From contig NZ_JANJTZ010000056.1 of the NCBI RefSeq assembly GCF_024710845.1, forward strand, positions 124,001 to 188,000: a stretch of DNA of 64,000 nt. The letters are read 5' to 3'. Shown here piece by piece: positions 15,699-25,462 of this stretch. A model generated the notes under the pieces. It did not search any database. It was not told the DNA's origin and was given only the letters and a program-made list of their open reading frames with translations. Position 1 is the first letter of the stretch; every line of letters begins with the position of its first letter. This DNA comes from Mesorhizobium sp. GTDB taxonomy: Bacteria > Pseudomonadota > Alphaproteobacteria > Rhizobiales > Rhizobiaceae. The position numbers and the translations under genes are program-made.

Positions 15699-16982
15699 GT
15701 GCCGTTCGCGGCGCGACTTGCCCGCACATTGCTGGCGCTGCTGTGCATCTGCTGGTGCCAGTTCGGCGCCGGTTCGGTGTCGGCCCGGGATTTCGCGACG
15801 AGCCGCGCCATCGTCGTCGGCATCGACAGATACGGCGGCGGAGGGTTCCCGGACCTGTCCTTTGCGGTGACGGATGCGCGCCGCGTCGCCGATTTCCTGC
15901 GCGGACAGGGCTATGACGTCCGGCTTCTCCTCGACCAGAATGCAAGCCGCGAGCAGATCCTGAACGAACTCCATGCGGCCGCGCGCGACCTGACCGACAA
16001 GGACCGGCTGCTCGTCTTCTTCGGCGGCCACGGTTCGACGGAGAAGATCGGCGACCAGGAACTCGGCTACCTCGTGCCGAGCGGGGCGACGGGCGTCGGC
16101 GGGATGATCGGCATGGAGGAACTCCGCTCCATCTCGCAGACCATGACCGGGGTGAGACACCAGCTCTTCGTGCTCAACGCCTGTTACGGCGGATCCATCG
16201 GCATCCTGCGCGGCGTGCGCGCTTTCGACACCAGCAGGCCGGACTATATTGAGCAGATCACGACGCGCCAGGCGCGGCAGTTCATTGCGGCAGGCGGTCC
16301 CGACCAGCAGGTGCTCGACGGCGGACCCAACGGACTGTCCTGGTTCGCACACTACTTCCTCGAAGCGACGGAAACCGGCCAGGCGGATCTGGACGGTGAC
16401 AACACCATCACTTTCCCCGAGCTCTCGGCCTATCTCCTGCCCAGGGCCAGCAACAATGTGCAGACACCGACGTTCGGAGCGCTTCCCGGCCATGCGCTGG
16501 GCGAGTTCGTCTTCGCCCGCAGCGGCACGGTCGCACCGCCCGTTGTCGCGCAGGCCGAAATCGAAGCGTCGCACGCCACGACGCGAGCCGCTTCGCTGCC
16601 GGAAGTGGCGCGCGACTTCACGCCGATGCAGCAGCCGATCCACGACCTGTTCAACGCCTGGACCATGCTCGACATCGACGCCTATCTCGCCCAGTGGTCC
16701 CCAGACGCGCGCCAGTTTGTGGGCAAGAAGGTGCGGCGTTTTCGGGAAATAGAAGCGGCGCGGCGAAAGCTGTTCAAGCGGCTCGATGCGGTGGAGGTCG
16801 TCCGCTACCAGCTATGGTTCCGCGGTTACGAGGACGGCGTCGCGTCCTTCGATGCATCCTATTCGATGAAGTTCCATTTCAGCGACGGTCGGGTTCTGGC
16901 CGAGCAGGAGCGCGAAACCTACAGGGTCGTAGATGAGGGTGGCCGCTGGGTGATCATCGAAAATCGTGACTATCTGCGCTGA
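15699..16982 (+). CDS. Secreted caspase-like peptidase (C14) with C-terminal NTF2-like domain
   Basis: A 427-residue protein with a GTG start after a strong GGAGGAG site and a signal peptide of about 29 residues ending SVSA/RD. Residues 35-275 form a caspase/metacaspase p20 domain: AIVVGIDRYGG, the catalytic His in LLVFFGGHGSTE and the catalytic Cys in LFVLNACYGGS. A DLDGDNTITFPELSAYLL segment resembles an EF-hand. Residues 300-427 resemble a SnoaL/NTF2-like domain (FNAWTMLDIDAYLAQWSPDA). Likely a periplasmic Arg/Lys-specific cysteine peptidase; its role is unknown. Confidence 0.88.
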   Translation: MPFAARLARTLLALLCICWCQFGAGSVSARDFATSRAIVVGIDRYGGGGFPDLSFAVTDARRVADFLRGQGYDVRLLLDQNASREQILNELHAAARDLTDKDRLLVFFGGHGSTEKIGDQELGYLVPSGATGVGGMIGMEELRSISQTMTGVRHQLFVLNACYGGSIGILRGVRAFDTSRPDYIEQITTRQARQFIAAGGPDQQVLDGGPNGLSWFAHYFLEATETGQADLDGDNTITFPELSAYLLPRASNNVQTPTFGALPGHALGEFVFARSGTVAPPVVAQAEIEASHATTRAASLPEVARDFTPMQQPIHDLFNAWTMLDIDAYLAQWSPDARQFVGKKVRRFREIEAARRKLFKRLDAVEVVRYQLWFRGYEDGVASFDASYSMKFHFSDGRVLAEQERETYRVVDEGGRWVIIENRDYLR

Positions 16983-17045
16983 CTGTCCTAGGCTGCCTGC
17001 GCCGCCCACCGGGGGCAGAATAAGGAAGCGAGAGCAGATCCGACC

Positions 17046-17273
17046 ATGCTTGCACGTCCGGAAAAATTCGCCTGCATCGAATGCGGCCTGCCGTTCGGAG
17101 CCGAAGACTTCGACTATCACGGCGGGGACATCAGCCACGGCCCGGCCTATTACACCGACCGCGGCGTCTTGTGCTCGGCGAAATGCTCGCTTGCACATCA
17201 CGGAAAGCGGACGGCTGAGGGAACGCTGCCTATGGCTCCGGCGCGCAATCCGATGACCGGCTATTTCGGCTGA
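17046..17273 (+). CDS. Small protein with a predicted zinc-ribbon-like cysteine pattern
   Basis: A 75-residue protein that I do not recognise by name. It has two cysteine pairs, CIEC near residue 10 and CSAKC near residue 43, plus conserved-looking His residues (DYHGGDISHG, AHHGKR), so metal binding is plausible. It lies 63 bp downstream of the caspase gene on the same strand and may be co-transcribed. Its size and good codon use favour a real gene. Confidence 0.65.
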   Translation: MLARPEKFACIECGLPFGAEDFDYHGGDISHGPAYYTDRGVLCSAKCSLAHHGKRTAEGTLPMAPARNPMTGYFG

Positions 17274-17371
17274 CGCGTCGTCAGAAGCTTCAGATTTTCA
17301 GCATCCTGTTTGCATTTTCTTTACCAAGCGCCTGCCATCCCGGGAGCTTCGCATCCGTCCGGAGTCCCGCC

Positions 17372-17662
17372 TTGAAAACCCTGCCGATCCTTCTCGCCGG
17401 TGGCGTCATCGCCGCTGCGGCGCTGGCGCCGCTGGCGGAGCGCGGAGACGGATCGCCGGACTTCGCCAAGCGTTTCGTCGACTGCGCCGACCGGATGGGT
17501 CCGGCGGCCTGCGAGGTCCATCTCGACGAATGGCAAAAGCGCCCGAATGCGCGTCAGGAGATGATCGAGCGCTTCGCGAAAGACCAGGCCTTCGCATTGC
17601 ACCTGATCGCGCTGTCGGACGCCAAGATCATGACCGGCTCGATCAGGCGCGGTGCGAATTAG
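17372..17662 (+). CDS. Hypothetical exported protein
   Basis: A 96-residue protein with a TTG start, preceded by GGAG eight bases upstream. The first 22 residues are hydrophobic (LPILLAGGVIAAAALAPLA), giving a signal peptide or an anchor. The rest is helical and charged, with a possible Cys pair (DCADRMGPAACEVHLDEW). No family recognised. It ends 3 bp before the convergent purD stop. Confidence 0.6.
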   Translation: MKTLPILLAGGVIAAAALAPLAERGDGSPDFAKRFVDCADRMGPAACEVHLDEWQKRPNARQEMIERFAKDQAFALHLIALSDAKIMTGSIRRGAN

Positions 17663-17665
17663 AGC

Positions 17666-18940
17666 CTATCCCCGCTCCCGCGCAATCGCCCGCCAGCCGA
17701 CGTCACGGCGGCAGAAGCCGCCAGGCCAGTCGATCGCATCCACCGCCGCATAGGCCTTCGCTGCCGCCTCGGCGACAGTCCGGCCGGTCGCCGTGACGTT
17801 GAGCACCCGGCCGCCATTCGCCACTAACCGCCCACCATTGAGAGCGGTGCCGGCGTGGAAGATGCGGGCGCCGTCCCTGGCAGCTGCGTCCAGGTTCCTG
17901 ATCTCGGTGCCCTTGCGCGGACTGGCCGGATAGCCCTCGGCGGCGAAGACGACCGTCAGCGCCGCCTCGTCGCGCCAGCGCGCCGACATGTGCGCCAGCT
18001 GGCCGTCGGCGGCGGCCGCGAGGAGCACGAGCAGGTCGTCCTTCAGCCGCATCATCAGCACCTGCGTCTCCGGGTCGCCAAAACGGACATTGTATTCAAT
18101 CAGCTTGGGTCCATCGTCGGTCAGCATCAGGCCGGCGAAGAGCACGCCGGAGAAGGGCCGCCCCATCGCCGCCATGCCGCGCAAGGTCGGCTCGACGATC
18201 TCGGCCATCACCTTCGCTTCGATCTCCGCCGTCATCGCCGGTGCGGGCGAATAGGCGCCCATGCCGCCGGTGTTCGGACCGGTGTCGCCCTCGCCGGCGC
18301 GCTTGTGGTCCTGCGCGGAGCCGAAGGGCAGCGCCGTCCTGCCGTCGCAGAGATAGAAGGCACTGACTTCCTCGCCGGTGAGGAATTCCTCGACGACCAC
18401 CTCCTCGCCGGCCACGCCGAAGCTGCCGGAAAAGCAGTCGTCGATCGCGGCGAGCGCTTCCTCGACTGTCATCGCGACGGTGACACCCTTGCCGGCCGCG
18501 AGCCCGTCGGCCTTGACGACGATGGGCGCGCCGACGCCGCGCACATAGGCGCTGGCGTCCGCCGCGTTGCGGAACCGGCCGAAGGCAGCTGTCGGAATGC
18601 CGTATTCGGCGCAGAGATCCTTGGTGAAGCCCTTCGAGCCTTCGAGTTCGGCGGCCATGGCGGAGGGGCCGAAGACCTTGATGCCTGCCTCGCGCAGATC
18701 GTCGGCGATGCCGGCCACCAGTGGCGCCTCGGGGCCGACGACGACGAGATCGATCGCCTTCTCGCGGCAGAACGCGGCGACCGCGGCGTGGTCGGCCACG
18801 TCGAGCGGCACGCAGGTCGCGACCTCGGCAATCCCCGGATTGCCGGGCGCGGCATAGAACGCGCTCAGCAGTGGCGACTGCGAGATCTTCCACGCCAGCG
18901 CGTGCTCGCGGCCGCCCGAGCCGAGGAGGAGAACGTTCAT
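17666..18940 (-). CDS. purD: Phosphoribosylamine--glycine ligase
   Basis: A 424-residue ATP-grasp enzyme for the second step of purine synthesis. It begins [19 protein letters not shown] and carries [53 protein letters not shown] and [11 protein letters not shown]. The ATG at 18940 was chosen; a longer frame to 19081 overlaps the antiporter gene and is spurious. It follows that gene by 4 bp on the same strand. Confidence 0.98.
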   Translation of the reverse strand: MNVLLLGSGGREHALAWKISQSPLLSAFYAAPGNPGIAEVATCVPLDVADHAAVAAFCREKAIDLVVVGPEAPLVAGIADDLREAGIKVFGPSAMAAELEGSKGFTKDLCAEYGIPTAAFGRFRNAADASAYVRGVGAPIVVKADGLAAGKGVTVAMTVEEALAAIDDCFSGSFGVAGEEVVVEEFLTGEEVSAFYLCDGRTALPFGSAQDHKRAGEGDTGPNTGGMGAYSPAPAMTAEIEAKVMAEIVEPTLRGMAAMGRPFSGVLFAGLMLTDDGPKLIEYNVRFGDPETQVLMMRLKDDLLVLLAAAADGQLAHMSARWRDEAALTVVFAAEGYPASPRKGTEIRNLDAAARDGARIFHAGTALNGGRLVANGGRVLNVTATGRTVAEAAAKAYAAVDAIDWPGGFCRRDVGWRAIARERG

Positions 18941-18944
18941 GCGA

Positions 18945-20363
18945 TCACCCGAAGAAGAGGAAGCCGGCGATGACGAAGGTGGGGACCAGCACCGCGCCCG
19001 ACCACAGCATGTAGCCGAAGAAGCTCGGCATGTTGACGCCCTGCTCCCGCGCGATCGCATAGACCATGAAGTTGGGCGCATTGCCGATATACGTGTTGGC
19101 GCCCATGAAAACCGCGCCCGCCGAAATCGCCGTCAAGGTCAGGCTCAGGCTGGTCATCAGCGTCTGCGGATCGCCGCCGGCGAGTTCGAAGAAGACGAGA
19201 TAGGTCGGCGCGTTGTCGAGGAAGGACGAAAGCAGACCCGTCATCCAGAAATAGGCGAGTTCGTTCGGCGTGCCGTCCGCACTGGTGACGAGCGAGACGA
19301 GCGGCGACAGCGCGCCGTCCATGCCTGCCTTCAGGATGGCGATGACCGGGATGATGCAGATGAAGATGCCGGCGAAAAGCTTGGCGACCTCCTTGATCGG
19401 ACCCCAGGAGAAGCCGTTGGCGATCCGGTATTGCCGTTGCGTCGTCACCATCGAGACGATCGCGAGCGCCAGGATGAGCACGTCGCGCACCAGGTTCTGC
19501 AGTTCCACCGGCACGTTGAGCAGCGTGAAGGCGACGCCGGGCTTCCAGGACGCGGAGAGCAGGATCGCGCCGATCACGCCGCCCAGCAGGACAAAATTGA
19601 GAACGCCGAAGATCCGTACCGGCGTGTCGGGAGTCGGGTCCTTGATCTTCGGCATCCCCTCCTCGCGAACGTGAAGCCAGACGTCGATCGCGATGAAGAC
19701 GGCCAGCACCAGCCCACCGACGAACAGCGTCTCCCAGATCAGGTGCTGCGTCGTCCAGAAGAAGTCGACGCCGCGCAGGAAGCCGACAAAGAGCGGCGGG
19801 TCGCCAAGCGGTGTGAGCGAGCCGCCGATGTTCGAGACCAGGAAGATGAAGAAGATGACGACATGGACGTTGAACGGCCGGTTGTCGTTGGCGCGGATCA
19901 GCGGCCGGATCATGATCATCGACGCGCCGGTGGTGCCGACGATCGAGGCCAGCACCATGCCGATGGCGAGCAGGATCGCGTTCATGGCCGGCGTGCCGTG
20001 GATATTGCCGCTGATCCAGATCCCGCCGGCGATGGTGAACAGAGCGAACAGCAGGATGATGAAGGAGATGTATTCGAGCAGCATCGTGTGGGCCACGGCT
20101 TCGGCCGCAACCATCGGCCCGAAGGCGATTGCCATCGGCACGATAACGAGTGCTGCCCACAGCGCGCTGAGCTTGCCGTAGTGATGCTCCCAGAAATGCG
20201 CGTAGAGAAGCGGGCCGGTTGCGATCGAGAGCAGGATGCCCGCGAAGGGAAGCGCCCAGAGCAGCGACATCTCGCCCCCGGGCAGCCCGTGCGCTTCGGC
20301 CGCCACTGCGGGCAGCGCCACGAGAGCTAGCAAGAAGGCGGCAAGAAATGTCCGTCCCGGCAT
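18945..20363 (-). CDS. NhaD-type sodium:proton antiporter
   Basis: A 472-residue membrane protein with a cleavable leader ([20 protein letters not shown]) and about 11-12 transmembrane helices. Segments such as [39 protein letters not shown] and [18 protein letters not shown] mark the ion transporter superfamily group that includes NhaD and related Na+/H+ antiporters. It probably exports sodium in exchange for protons. The ATG at 20363 opens the signal sequence. purD follows at 4 bp spacing. Confidence 0.88.
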   Translation of the reverse strand: MPGRTFLAAFLLALVALPAVAAEAHGLPGGEMSLLWALPFAGILLSIATGPLLYAHFWEHHYGKLSALWAALVIVPMAIAFGPMVAAEAVAHTMLLEYISFIILLFALFTIAGGIWISGNIHGTPAMNAILLAIGMVLASIVGTTGASMIMIRPLIRANDNRPFNVHVVIFFIFLVSNIGGSLTPLGDPPLFVGFLRGVDFFWTTQHLIWETLFVGGLVLAVFIAIDVWLHVREEGMPKIKDPTPDTPVRIFGVLNFVLLGGVIGAILLSASWKPGVAFTLLNVPVELQNLVRDVLILALAIVSMVTTQRQYRIANGFSWGPIKEVAKLFAGIFICIIPVIAILKAGMDGALSPLVSLVTSADGTPNELAYFWMTGLLSSFLDNAPTYLVFFELAGGDPQTLMTSLSLTLTAISAGAVFMGANTYIGNAPNFMVYAIAREQGVNMPSFFGYMLWSGAVLVPTFVIAGFLFFG

Positions 20364-20490
20364 CAATCCGTCCCCGAGTGAGCAATCCCTCCCTAGCGGC
20401 GCGGTCCCGGATTCGCAAACGCTTTGAGTTCGGGGGGCTGCGTCGCTCCGCGAACTTGACGCCCCTGCCCCGTCCTGCCACTCACGCTGC

Positions 20491-21474
20491 ATGGAAACCG
20501 TGCAGACAAAAGGCATCCAGGGCCGCGTCGCCGACGCGCCGTCCGGGCATTGGGTCTACAAGCTCCTGCCGCGCCCCGTGTGGCCCTATGCGCAGCTCGC
20601 GCGGTGGGACCGGCCGATCGGCTGGCAGCTGCTCCTGTGGCCGTGCCTGTGGTCGGCTGCCCTTGCCGCCAGTGCTTATGCGACCGCGGCCGAGCCGCTG
20701 TCGTCGCTGCTGCCCTCGCCCTGGCACATCTTCCTCTTCTTCGTCGGCGCGGTGGCGATGCGGGGTGCCGGCTGCGCCTATAACGACATCGTCGACGAGG
20801 GCATCGATTCGCAGGTGGAGCGGACACGTTCCCGCCCGCTGCCGTCCGGCCAGGTCACCCGCCGCCAGGCCTGGATCTTCGTCATCGCCCAGGCGCTTCT
20901 CGGCCTGGTCGTGCTCGTCCAGTTCAACTCCTTCGCGATCCTGCTCGGCATCGCCTCGCTCGCCGTCGTGGCAGCCTATCCATTCGCGAAGAGGGTCACC
21001 AACTGGCCCCAGTTTGTCCTGGGCCTCGCATTTTCCTGGGGCGCGCTGATGGGGTGGGCGGCAGAGTTCGGCGAAATCGATCCGCCGGCGCTCCTGCTCT
21101 ATGCCGGTTCCATCCTGTGGGTGATCGGCTACGACACGCTCTATGCGCACCAGGACAAGGAAGACGACGCGATCGTCGGCGTGCGCTCGACGGCACGGTT
21201 GTTCGGCGACAAGACGGTATACTGGCTTGTCGGCCTCTATAGCGTGGCACTGATCCTGTTCGCCTGGGCCTTCGCGCTGGCCGAAGTGCCGATGCCGGCG
21301 CTGGCCGGCCTTCTGGCGGCCGGCGCGCATATGGCACGGCAGGTGAAGTCGCTGGACATCAACGACCCCGACCAATGCCTGCGCCTGTTCAGATCGAACA
21401 ATACCGTGGGCTGGCTGATATTCCTTGGCCTTCTCGGCGGCGCCGTCTGGCTCACCATCCGGCCGTGGTTCTGA
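20491..21474 (+). CDS. ubiA: 4-hydroxybenzoate octaprenyltransferase
   Basis: A 327-residue integral membrane prenyltransferase for ubiquinone synthesis. It carries both Asp-rich motifs of the family, NDIVDEGID (with R-RSRPLPSG following) and YDTLYAHQDKEDD, and about nine hydrophobic segments. It attaches a polyprenyl chain, made by an enzyme such as the one at 33403-34416, to 4-hydroxybenzoate. It diverges from the antiporter gene and converges with the DUF6101 gene. Confidence 0.96.
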   Translation: METVQTKGIQGRVADAPSGHWVYKLLPRPVWPYAQLARWDRPIGWQLLLWPCLWSAALAASAYATAAEPLSSLLPSPWHIFLFFVGAVAMRGAGCAYNDIVDEGIDSQVERTRSRPLPSGQVTRRQAWIFVIAQALLGLVVLVQFNSFAILLGIASLAVVAAYPFAKRVTNWPQFVLGLAFSWGALMGWAAEFGEIDPPALLLYAGSILWVIGYDTLYAHQDKEDDAIVGVRSTARLFGDKTVYWLVGLYSVALILFAWAFALAEVPMPALAGLLAAGAHMARQVKSLDINDPDQCLRLFRSNNTVGWLIFLGLLGGAVWLTIRPWF

Positions 21475-21480
21475 GACGTC

Positions 21481-22047
21481 TCACTCCGGCGCGATGATCT
21501 CTTCGCCGGCGACGACCAGCCGCAGGCCGAGGTCGCCCTGCTTGCGGCGGGCAAGGAAACGCGGCCGGCGGGGTGCCGAGGTGGCGCGCTTGCGGCGCAG
21601 GCGAGGCTCGCCCTTGCGTACCGCGCCGAGCGATTCCTCGAGATTGCGGGCCACGCCGTCCGCCTCGAACAGCAGCATGGGCAGTCGATACGCCTCGGAC
21701 CAGGCACGCCAGTCGGCGGCGACATCCTCGAGGTCGTGCGCCACCAGAAGCGGCACCGACAGGGCCGGATCGTTGTGCATCAGTTCGAGCGTCACCGTGA
21801 CGTTTCCCTCGCCGTCCTCGATGGCGCGGGCGGCGATGCCGCGGAAGGACTGCGCCGGCATCGCCAGCGTGACCGGCAGGCCGCTCATTTCAAGAACCCG
21901 GCGCACGACGACGCCGCGATGGTCGATGGAGAAGGTCACGTCACCCTGGTCGTCGCGGGTCGCATAGCTGACGACCTGCGGCAGCCGGAACGGGTCCAGC
22001 CGCAATTCCTGGCCGGCCCAGACCGGCTTCAGATGAATATTCTTCAT
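21481..22047 (-). CDS. DUF6101 family protein
   Basis: A 188-residue cytoplasmic protein beginning MKNIHLKPVWAGQELRLDP. The sequence fits a conserved Rhizobiales family (DUF6101), with a basic C-terminal stretch (RKRATSAPRRPRFLARRKQG) that may bind nucleic acid or membranes. The ATG at 22047 was chosen over a TTG two codons upstream. Its stop lies 6 bp from that of the convergent ubiA gene. Function unknown. Confidence 0.8.
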   Translation of the reverse strand: MKNIHLKPVWAGQELRLDPFRLPQVVSYATRDDQGDVTFSIDHRGVVVRRVLEMSGLPVTLAMPAQSFRGIAARAIEDGEGNVTVTLELMHNDPALSVPLLVAHDLEDVAADWRAWSEAYRLPMLLFEADGVARNLEESLGAVRKGEPRLRRKRATSAPRRPRFLARRKQGDLGLRLVVAGEEIIAPE

Positions 22048-22239
22048 CGCCAATTCCCTGTTTGCTCCCGAGAGCCCGTTTCCGGTTCCCGACGGCGGGT
22101 TTTCCCCGCTCGTTATGCGCAGAGACTAGGCGCGGCCCCTTACCGGCGGCCTTAGAAGTTCGGTTAAATTTGTTCTGAATCCCGCGAATGGTTATCGCTT
22201 TGCGACCACCGGCAAGAATTTGGTCACATGTCCGGCCGG

Positions 22240-23673
22240 TCAGATCACCTTGCCCGGGTTCATGATCCCGGCCGGATCGAAGGCGCGCTTGACGCGGCGC
22301 ATCAGATCGATCGCGATCGGCGGCGCGGTGGCGATCAGTTCGTCCCGCTTCATGCTGCCGATGCCGTGCTCGGCGGAAATGGAGCCGTCCAGCGCACGCA
22401 CGACATCGTGCACGGCGCGGTTCATCGCCGGATAGAGCAGAAGGAAGGTCGCGGGGTCGGCGCCTTGCGGTTGCGAGACGTTGTAGTGCAGGTTGCCGTC
22501 GCCCATGTGGCCGAAGCAGACGACGCGCGCGGCGGGCTCGACCGAGGCCACCGCCGCGCCGGCCTCTGCGATGAAGCGGGGGATCGAGGCGACGGGAATC
22601 GAGATATCGTGCTTGATCGACCCGCCCTCCGGCTTCTGGGCATCCGACATGCTTTCGCGCAGATGCCAGAAGGCGTCCGCCTGGGTCAGGCTCGCCGCCA
22701 CCGCCGCATCGCTCAGCGTTCCGGCTTCGTAGGCCTCGGACAGGATGTCCTGCATGAGGCTCTGCGCATCTTCCGCCGAGCGGCCGGATGAGATCTCAAG
22801 AAGCACGTTCCACGGCGCGGCCTGCGCCAGGGGAGCGACGGAGCCGGGAATGTGCCGTAGGACGAAGGCCAGCGTGCGCTCCGATATCAGCTCGAACGCC
22901 GTCAACGAAGGCCCCGCCTTGGCGGAAGCCAGGCCGTAGAGCGAGAGCGCCTGCCCGGGTGAGTCCACTGCAATCCAGGCCACTTCCCGGCCCTTCGGCT
23001 TCGGGAACAGCTTCAGCACGGCGGCCGTGATGACGCCGAGCGTGCCTTCGGCACCGACGAACAGGTCCTTCAGGTCGTAGCCGGTATTGTCCTTCTTCAG
23101 CTTGCGCAGATCGTCCAGAACCTCGCCGGTGGGCAGGACCACTTCGAGGCCGAGGCAGAGGTCCCGCGCAACGCCATAGGCGAGCGCCCCCACCCCGCCG
23201 GCGTTGGACGAGAGGTTGCCGCCGATCTGGCATGATCCCTGGGAGGCGAGCGACAGCGGAAACAGGCGCTCCACCCCGTCCGCCGCCTCGCGCAGCGTAT
23301 GCAGGATGACGCCCGCCTCGGCGGTCACCGTGTTCGATTGCAGGTCGATCTCGCGGATACGGTTGAGACGGGACAGCGACAGCACGATCTCGCGACCGGA
23401 GGCATCCGGCATCTGGCCGCCGACCAGCCCGGTATTGCCGCCCTGCGGCACGACAGGCGTGGCGGTTTCCGACGCGAGCTTGAGGATGGCGCTGACCTCG
23501 GCGACGCTGCCCGGCCGAAGCACCAGACGCGTCCTGCCACCAAACCGGCCACGCGGCTCGGTGACATAAGCGGCGATGTCGATCTCGGTGCGAAGCGCGT
23601 GCGCCGGCCCGACGATCGCCGCAAAGCGGTCGAAAAGGGATTCGGCGGCAGCGGCATCGGTCGGGGAGGTCAT
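22240..23673 (-). CDS. FAD-binding oxidoreductase, D-2-hydroxyacid (D-2-hydroxyglutarate-type) dehydrogenase
   Basis: A 477-residue flavoprotein of the GlcD/D-lactate/D-2-hydroxyglutarate dehydrogenase group. The FAD-binding PCMH domain shows VVPQGGNTGLVGGQMPD and GNLSSNAGGVGALAYG. The C-terminal domain carries GSIKHDISIPV, CFGHMGDGNLHYN and SAEHGIGSMKRDEL, which bind metal and carboxylate. It oxidizes a D-2-hydroxyacid and passes electrons to the respiratory chain or an electron-transfer flavoprotein. The Sua5 gene ends 9 bp upstream on the same strand. Confidence 0.92.
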   Translation of the reverse strand: MTSPTDAAAAESLFDRFAAIVGPAHALRTEIDIAAYVTEPRGRFGGRTRLVLRPGSVAEVSAILKLASETATPVVPQGGNTGLVGGQMPDASGREIVLSLSRLNRIREIDLQSNTVTAEAGVILHTLREAADGVERLFPLSLASQGSCQIGGNLSSNAGGVGALAYGVARDLCLGLEVVLPTGEVLDDLRKLKKDNTGYDLKDLFVGAEGTLGVITAAVLKLFPKPKGREVAWIAVDSPGQALSLYGLASAKAGPSLTAFELISERTLAFVLRHIPGSVAPLAQAAPWNVLLEISSGRSAEDAQSLMQDILSEAYEAGTLSDAAVAASLTQADAFWHLRESMSDAQKPEGGSIKHDISIPVASIPRFIAEAGAAVASVEPAARVVCFGHMGDGNLHYNVSQPQGADPATFLLLYPAMNRAVHDVVRALDGSISAEHGIGSMKRDELIATAPPIAIDLMRRVKRAFDPAGIMNPGKVI

Positions 23674-23682
23674 AGGCAGAAG

Positions 23683-24657
23683 CTAGTTCTCGGCAAGCGG
23701 CTTGTCACGCGGTGCGGCGGCACGCGCAAGCCGATCGTTGATCGCCTCGCCCAGGCCGTGGCGCGGCACGGGTTCGACGGCGATGGCGCGGGCGTTGGCG
23801 CGATCCAGCGCCTGCAGGTGCGAAAACAGGTTGGCGGCCGCCTCTCGCAGGTCACCTGTCTCCGACAGGTTCAGTATCGCAGGGGCGCGGTCGGCATGCG
23901 CGGCGCGGATCGCGCCGAAGGCCAACAGCGCCTCGCCGTCGCGCACCTCCTCGACATCGAGCCTGACGGGGGCGGCCGGCGCGTAGTGCGAGGCGAGCAT
24001 GCCGGGCGCCTGAATAGCGCCTCCGGACGAGCGCGCGACGCGCACACCGAGAAAGTCCTCGATCTCCTCGACCGTCACGCCGCCGGGGCGCAGCAGCACC
24101 GGCCGGCCGGCCTCGACCTTGAGGATGGTCGATTCCAGTCCCACCGGGGTCGCCCCGCCGTCGACGATCAGGCCGATGCGCTGGCCGAGATCCGCCTCGA
24201 CTGCCTCGGCCGTCGTGCAACTGACCTTGCCCGACGAATTGGCGCTGGGGGCGGCGAGCGGCCTCCCGAGCCGGGCGATGAGGCCGCTGGCAAAGCCCCG
24301 CGGCATGCGGATGGCGACGGTGTCGAGCCCGGCGGTGACGAGCGGATGAACAGGGCTGCCAGGGACCAGCGGCAGCACCAGCGTCAGGGGACCGGGCCAG
24401 AACCGCTCGGCCAGCCGGCGCGACAGTGGATCGAAACGGCCGATCCGCTCGGCCATCGCGAACCCGTCGACATGGGCGATGAGCGGATTGAAGCGCGGCC
24501 GGCCCTTGGCCTCGAAGATGCGGGCGACCGCCTCGCCACTGGTCGCGTCGGCAGCAAGGCCATAGACGGTCTCGGTCGGGATCGCGACGAGTTCGCCCGC
24601 CGCGAGCGCCGTGGCGGCGCGATCGAGCGCCGCCTGTGCTGGGATCGTCGTCGCCAC
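23683..24657 (-). CDS. L-threonylcarbamoyladenylate synthase (Sua5 type)
   Basis: A protein of about 324 residues that makes threonylcarbamoyl-AMP from threonine, bicarbonate and ATP for the t6A modification of tRNA at position 37. The YrdC domain has VAIPTETVYGLAADATSGEAV, KGRPRFNPLIAHV and PSANSSGKVSCTTAEAV. The extra C-terminal domain (after about residue 200) marks the long Sua5 form. The GTG at 24657 fits family lengths best; a TTG at 24714 gives a longer version without a ribosome site. Confidence 0.93.
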   Translation of the reverse strand: MATTIPAQAALDRAATALAAGELVAIPTETVYGLAADATSGEAVARIFEAKGRPRFNPLIAHVDGFAMAERIGRFDPLSRRLAERFWPGPLTLVLPLVPGSPVHPLVTAGLDTVAIRMPRGFASGLIARLGRPLAAPSANSSGKVSCTTAEAVEADLGQRIGLIVDGGATPVGLESTILKVEAGRPVLLRPGGVTVEEIEDFLGVRVARSSGGAIQAPGMLASHYAPAAPVRLDVEEVRDGEALLAFGAIRAAHADRAPAILNLSETGDLREAAANLFSHLQALDRANARAIAVEPVPRHGLGEAINDRLARAAAPRDKPLAEN

Positions 24658-24808
24658 GTGCGTGATCAGCCCTCGTTCGACCGCGCAGAAGCATGCCGGG
24701 GCGCGATGCGTCAATCGTTAAAGTATTGGGCAATTCCTCAACGTCACATCAAATTAACCCGCATAGCCTAGCTTCACGTAGCTGCCTTCTCCGGAAGCCC
24801 GTTCGTTG

Positions 24809-25447
24809 ATGCGTTTATACTGCGTTGCCATGTTCGCCGGGGTGATCGCCTCGACCGGAGCGTCCGCATCGTCCTTCGTGACGCTGCCGGCGCGCGAGGA
24901 GGCCGTTTTGCCGTCCTTCGTCTATCTTGGCGGCGCCGAACCCAAGGTCGCCGAGGCGCCGGGCACTGTGCAGCCGGCGCTGGCCGCGCTGCACTATCCC
25001 GCACCGCTGTCCGAGACACTGAACGGCGCCGAGGCAAAAACTCCTCCGCCCGCGCCGCAGATCGCGTTGCACTATCCGCCGCCCGTTCCCGTCGAACTGA
25101 AGGCGTCGAGCACGCAGACCAAAGTCAGCGCTTCGGTCATCGCCATGGGCGAGCCGGAAGTCGAGTATTTCAAAGTCGCGGCCATCGAGCCGAAAAAGCC
25201 GCAGAAGCGCGCGCCGAATTTCTCGCCGATGGTGATCCGCGGCGGCATCTCCGGCGACGTCTTCGCGAGCGGCGTGCCGTCGGCCCCGCCGCCGAGCGCG
25301 CCCGTACAGGCTTCGGCGCCCCCGGAGACGCCGGGGCCGTCGCCGGATGCGCCTCAGCCTGTGCCGAAAGCGCCGGAGCCATTGCCGGAGATCGCACCGC
25401 CCCCGCCGCCGCCCAAGGGCATGTCGCCCCTCAAGGACATCCAGTAG
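24809..25447 (+). CDS. Exported proline-rich protein
   Basis: A 212-residue protein with a signal peptide (VAMFAGVIASTGASA). The mature part has two near-repeats, LHYPAPLSETLNGAEAKT and LHYPPPVPVELKASSTQT. It ends in about 60 residues dominated by Pro, Ala and Glu (PEPLPEIAPPPPPPKG). Such tails are extended and often span the periplasm or bind peptidoglycan or SH3-like domains. No enzyme motif. The ATG at 24809 was used. Convergent with glyS. Function unknown. Confidence 0.7.
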   Translation: MRLYCVAMFAGVIASTGASASSFVTLPAREEAVLPSFVYLGGAEPKVAEAPGTVQPALAALHYPAPLSETLNGAEAKTPPPAPQIALHYPPPVPVELKASSTQTKVSASVIAMGEPEVEYFKVAAIEPKKPQKRAPNFSPMVIRGGISGDVFASGVPSAPPPSAPVQASAPPETPGPSPDAPQPVPKAPEPLPEIAPPPPPPKGMSPLKDIQ

Positions 25448-25462
25448 GCCCCGACCGGGAAC

